Shown here: piece after piece, positions 61,972 to 64,000 of the stretch | Layout: each line of letters opens with the position of its first letter | Position numbering within the stretch: position 1 is the first letter of the stretch | Program-made: the position numbers and the translations under genes | The notes under the pieces: model-generated | Database searches by the model: none | Told to the model about the DNA's origin: nothing | Seen by the model: only the letters and a program-made list of their open reading frames with translations | Assembly (NCBI RefSeq): GCF_003993795.1 | Contig: NZ_RWKV01000008.1 | Coordinates: forward strand, 248,001 to 312,000 | From: Aquabacter cavernae | Lineage (GTDB): Bacteria; Pseudomonadota; Alphaproteobacteria; Rhizobiales; Xanthobacteraceae | Length of the DNA stretch: 64,000 bases | Direction of reading: 5' to 3'

Positions 61972-63762
61972 TCAGAACAGCGCCTCGTCCAGCGCCATGA
62001 GGGAGGACTTGCCCGACTTGATGGAGCCCCACAAGGCGGCAGCGTCCGGCAGGAGGCGGTCGAAATAGAAGCGCGCCGTGGCGATCTTGGCGTCGTAGAA
62101 GCCCGTATCGGCCCCCGGCTCCAAACGCTTCTCCGCGGCCACCTTCGCCATGCGCGCCCACATGTAGCCGAGCGCCACCAGGCCGAACAGGCGCAGATAT
62201 TCGGTGGCCGCCGCGCCGGCCTCCTCCGGATCCCTTATCCCCTTCTCGGCGATGAAGCCGGTGGCGAGCTGGAGCGCGCCGAACGCCTTGCCCAGCGGGC
62301 CCATGAACGGGCCGATGGTCTCGTCGTCCAGATTGGCGTCGATGAAGTCCAGCACGGGATGGAAGAAGCTGCGCAGATAGCGGCCCGCATGGGCGCCCAG
62401 CTTGCGGCCCACCAGATCCAGGGCCTGCACGCCGTTGGTGCCCTCATAGATCATGGCGATGCGCGCATCGCGCACATATTGCTCCATGCCGTGGTCACGC
62501 ACATAGCCGTGGCCGCCATAGACCTGCATGCCCAGCGAGGCGTTCTCGAAGCCGAGATCGGTGAACAGCGCCTTCACGATGGGGGTCATGAGGGCGGTGA
62601 AATCCTCGGCGCGCTGGCGCTCCTCGGGATCGTTGGAGCGCTCCATGAGATCGAGGTTGCGCGCCACCCAGCCCGCCAGCGCCCGGCAGCCTTCGTTATA
62701 GGCCCGCATGGTCATGAGCGTGCGGCGCACGTCCGGGTGGACGATGATGGGGTCGGCGGGCTTGTCGGGATGCTTGGCGCCGGTGAGCGAGCGGCCCTGC
62801 AGGCGCTCTTTCGCGTATGCCACCGCGCTCTGATAGGCGGCCTCGCCCACGCCGAGGCCCTGCGTGCCCACGGAGAGGCGCTCGGAATTCATCATGGAGA
62901 ACATGGCGCGCATGCCCTTGTGGGGCTCGCCCACAAGCCAGCCCGTGGCGCCGTCGAACGACATCTGGCAGGTGGCCGAGCCGTGGATGCCCATCTTGTG
63001 CTCGATGCCGGTGCACTGGGCGCCGTTGCGCATGCCGGGTGTGCCGTCCGCCTTGGGCAGGAATTTCGGCACGAGGAACAGGCTGATGCCCTTGATGCCC
63101 TTGGGCGCGTCCGGCAGGCGCGCCAGAACCAGGTGGATGATGTTGTCGGTCAGGTCATGCTCGCCCGCCGAGATGAAGATCTTCGAGCCGGTGATGGCAT
63201 AGGAGCCGTCGCCCTGGGGCTCCGCCTTGGTCCGCAGCAGGCCGAGATCGGTGCCGCAATGGGGCTCCGTGAGGCACATGGTGCCCGTCCATTCGCCCGA
63301 GACCATCTTGGGCAGGAAGCGTTCCTTCAGCTCCTGCGAGGCATGGTGGGAGAGCGCCACATAAGCCCCGTGGGTGAGGCCGGGATAGAGGCCGAAGGCG
63401 AGGTTGGCGGAGCACATCATCTCTTCGATGAACTTGGTCACGCTCGCCGGCAGGCCCTGGCCGCCCCATTCGGGATCGCAGGCGATGCCGTTCCAGCCGC
63501 CGTCCACATAGGTGCGGTAGGCCTCCTTGAAGCCCTTGGGCGTGCGCACCACGCCGTTCTCATAGATGCAGCCTTCGAGGTCGGCGGACTGGTTGATGGG
63601 CGCCAGCACCTCGGTGACCAGCTTGCCCGCCTCTTCCAGCACGGCGTCGATGAGGTCCGGCGTGACCTCCTCCAGGCCCTTCATGTCCTTGAGCGCGTCG
63701 GAGCCGTGCAATTCATGGAGCACGAACCGCATGTCGCGAAGCGGGGGCTGATAGACCTGCAT
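61972..63762 (-). CDS. Acyl-CoA dehydrogenase, DmdC-like large type
   Basis: A 596-residue acyl-CoA dehydrogenase, longer than the 380-residue classic type. An N-terminal extension (MQVYQPPLRDMRFVLHELHG) precedes the FAD domains: ACDPEWGGQGLPASV, MCLTEPHCGTDLGLLRTKAE, QVYGGHGYVRDHGMEQYVRD, and the catalytic Glu in MIYEGTNGVQALDLVGRKLG. A C-terminal acyl-CoA dehydrogenase-like domain fills the last 130 residues. Close relatives are annotated as fatty acyl-CoA or 3-methylmercaptopropionyl-CoA dehydrogenase (DmdC); the substrate cannot be settled by eye. A REPIN-like repeat lies upstream. Confidence 0.88.
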   Translation of the reverse strand: MQVYQPPLRDMRFVLHELHGSDALKDMKGLEEVTPDLIDAVLEEAGKLVTEVLAPINQSADLEGCIYENGVVRTPKGFKEAYRTYVDGGWNGIACDPEWGGQGLPASVTKFIEEMMCSANLAFGLYPGLTHGAYVALSHHASQELKERFLPKMVSGEWTGTMCLTEPHCGTDLGLLRTKAEPQGDGSYAITGSKIFISAGEHDLTDNIIHLVLARLPDAPKGIKGISLFLVPKFLPKADGTPGMRNGAQCTGIEHKMGIHGSATCQMSFDGATGWLVGEPHKGMRAMFSMMNSERLSVGTQGLGVGEAAYQSAVAYAKERLQGRSLTGAKHPDKPADPIIVHPDVRRTLMTMRAYNEGCRALAGWVARNLDLMERSNDPEERQRAEDFTALMTPIVKALFTDLGFENASLGMQVYGGHGYVRDHGMEQYVRDARIAMIYEGTNGVQALDLVGRKLGAHAGRYLRSFFHPVLDFIDANLDDETIGPFMGPLGKAFGALQLATGFIAEKGIRDPEEAGAAATEYLRLFGLVALGYMWARMAKVAAEKRLEPGADTGFYDAKIATARFYFDRLLPDAAALWGSIKSGKSSLMALDEALF

Positions 63763-63875
63763 GGCGATGTCTCCCGTATTCTTGTCCGCCTCACGAAGAG
63801 GCGCGTGATCTTCGGTTCGTGTGCTCTCCCGGTAGGGGGAGAGGCATAGGGTGTCTCGGGCTTCCGCCCGGCTCT

Positions 63876-64000
63876 GCCCCCTCCCTAGCCCTCCCCCGCA
63901 AGCGGGAGAGGGGATGGGGCGAGCGGGGGGAGGGGCATGTGTCCTCTCCGTGCAACGGGGCGACATATCCTCCCGCGCAACAGGCTCCCTCTCCCGCTTG
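63876..64000. repeat. REPIN-like inverted repeat, copy 5 (cut by window end)
   Basis: It begins CCCCCTCCCTAGCCCTCCCC + CGCAAGCGGGAGAGGGG, and the inverted right arm (GGCTCCCTCTCCCGCTTG) is truncated at position 64000. It lies upstream of the acyl-CoA dehydrogenase gene. Confidence 0.75.

Noticed and set aside
1..64000. CRISPR array, prophage, integrative element or tRNA genes
   Set aside because: No regularly spaced direct repeats, integrase/phage genes, transposase or cloverleaf sequences were recognised by eye. A tRNA-scan would be decisive for the latter.

Overview
The window is high-G+C (about two thirds by eye), densely packed bacterial chromosome. The conserved clusters uvrC-pgsA-moaD-moaE and glyA-nrdR-ribD-ribE-ribH-nusB-thiL, the Omp25/31-type porins and the LabA-like/rpoZ pair point to an alphaproteobacterium of the order Hyphomicrobiales. 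Gene content fits a Xanthobacter/Ancylobacter/Azorhizobium-like genome, but no rRNA or other marker in the window fixes the genus. No tRNA, rRNA, CRISPR array, prophage or insertion sequence was recognised.

Region 1 (1-10.4 kb) is a methylated-amine module. Five genes read leftward: a cupin-type XRE regulator, three glutamate-synthase-like genes (mgsA, mgsB, mgsC) and a glutamine-synthetase-like gene (gmaS). After a rightward LysR gene come the heterotetrameric sarcosine-oxidase-like genes mgdA, mgdB and mgdC, the last cut by the window edge. Together they match the N-methylglutamate pathway: methylamine plus glutamate gives gamma-glutamylmethylamide, then N-methylglutamate, then methylene-tetrahydrofolate and glutamate. 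Several palindromes look like operators for the two regulators.

Region 2 (10.6-28.5 kb) carries dctA, then moaE-moaD-pgsA-uvrC on the minus strand, three beta-barrel outer-membrane proteins, an oxidoreductase/aminotransferase pair probably making a 2,3-diamino sugar for lipid A (gnnA/gnnB-like), murJ, an RND efflux pair and cobT. Region 3 (28.4-48.1 kb) mixes housekeeping and envelope genes: a histidine kinase, gph, rpiA, glutathione reductase, a glycosyltransferase, two MFS transporters, a soluble lytic transglycosylase, dapA, smpB, a peroxiredoxin, a family-5 uracil-DNA glycosylase, a NYN-domain protein, rpoZ and rimO.

Region 4 (48.1-53.3 kb) is a TonB module: a TonB-dependent receptor with a small DUF2946-like membrane protein, divergent from exbB-exbD-tonB. 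A perfect TTTTTGCA/TGCAAAAA palindrome lies between them, and a near copy lies upstream of the RND operon. Region 5 (53.4-60.4 kb) is glyA-nrdR-ribD-[diguanylate cyclase]-ribE-ribH-nusB-thiL, with a lower-G+C c-di-GMP synthase gene inserted between ribD and ribE. Region 6 (60.5-64 kb) has a secreted protein of unknown function, a long AT-richer spacer, an SCP2-domain protein and a DmdC-like acyl-CoA dehydrogenase.

Five copies of a 110-140 bp inverted repeat built on CCCGCAAGCGGG (REPIN-like) are spread through the intergenic spaces, and two other palindromic elements resemble dispersed Hyphomicrobiales intergenic repeats.
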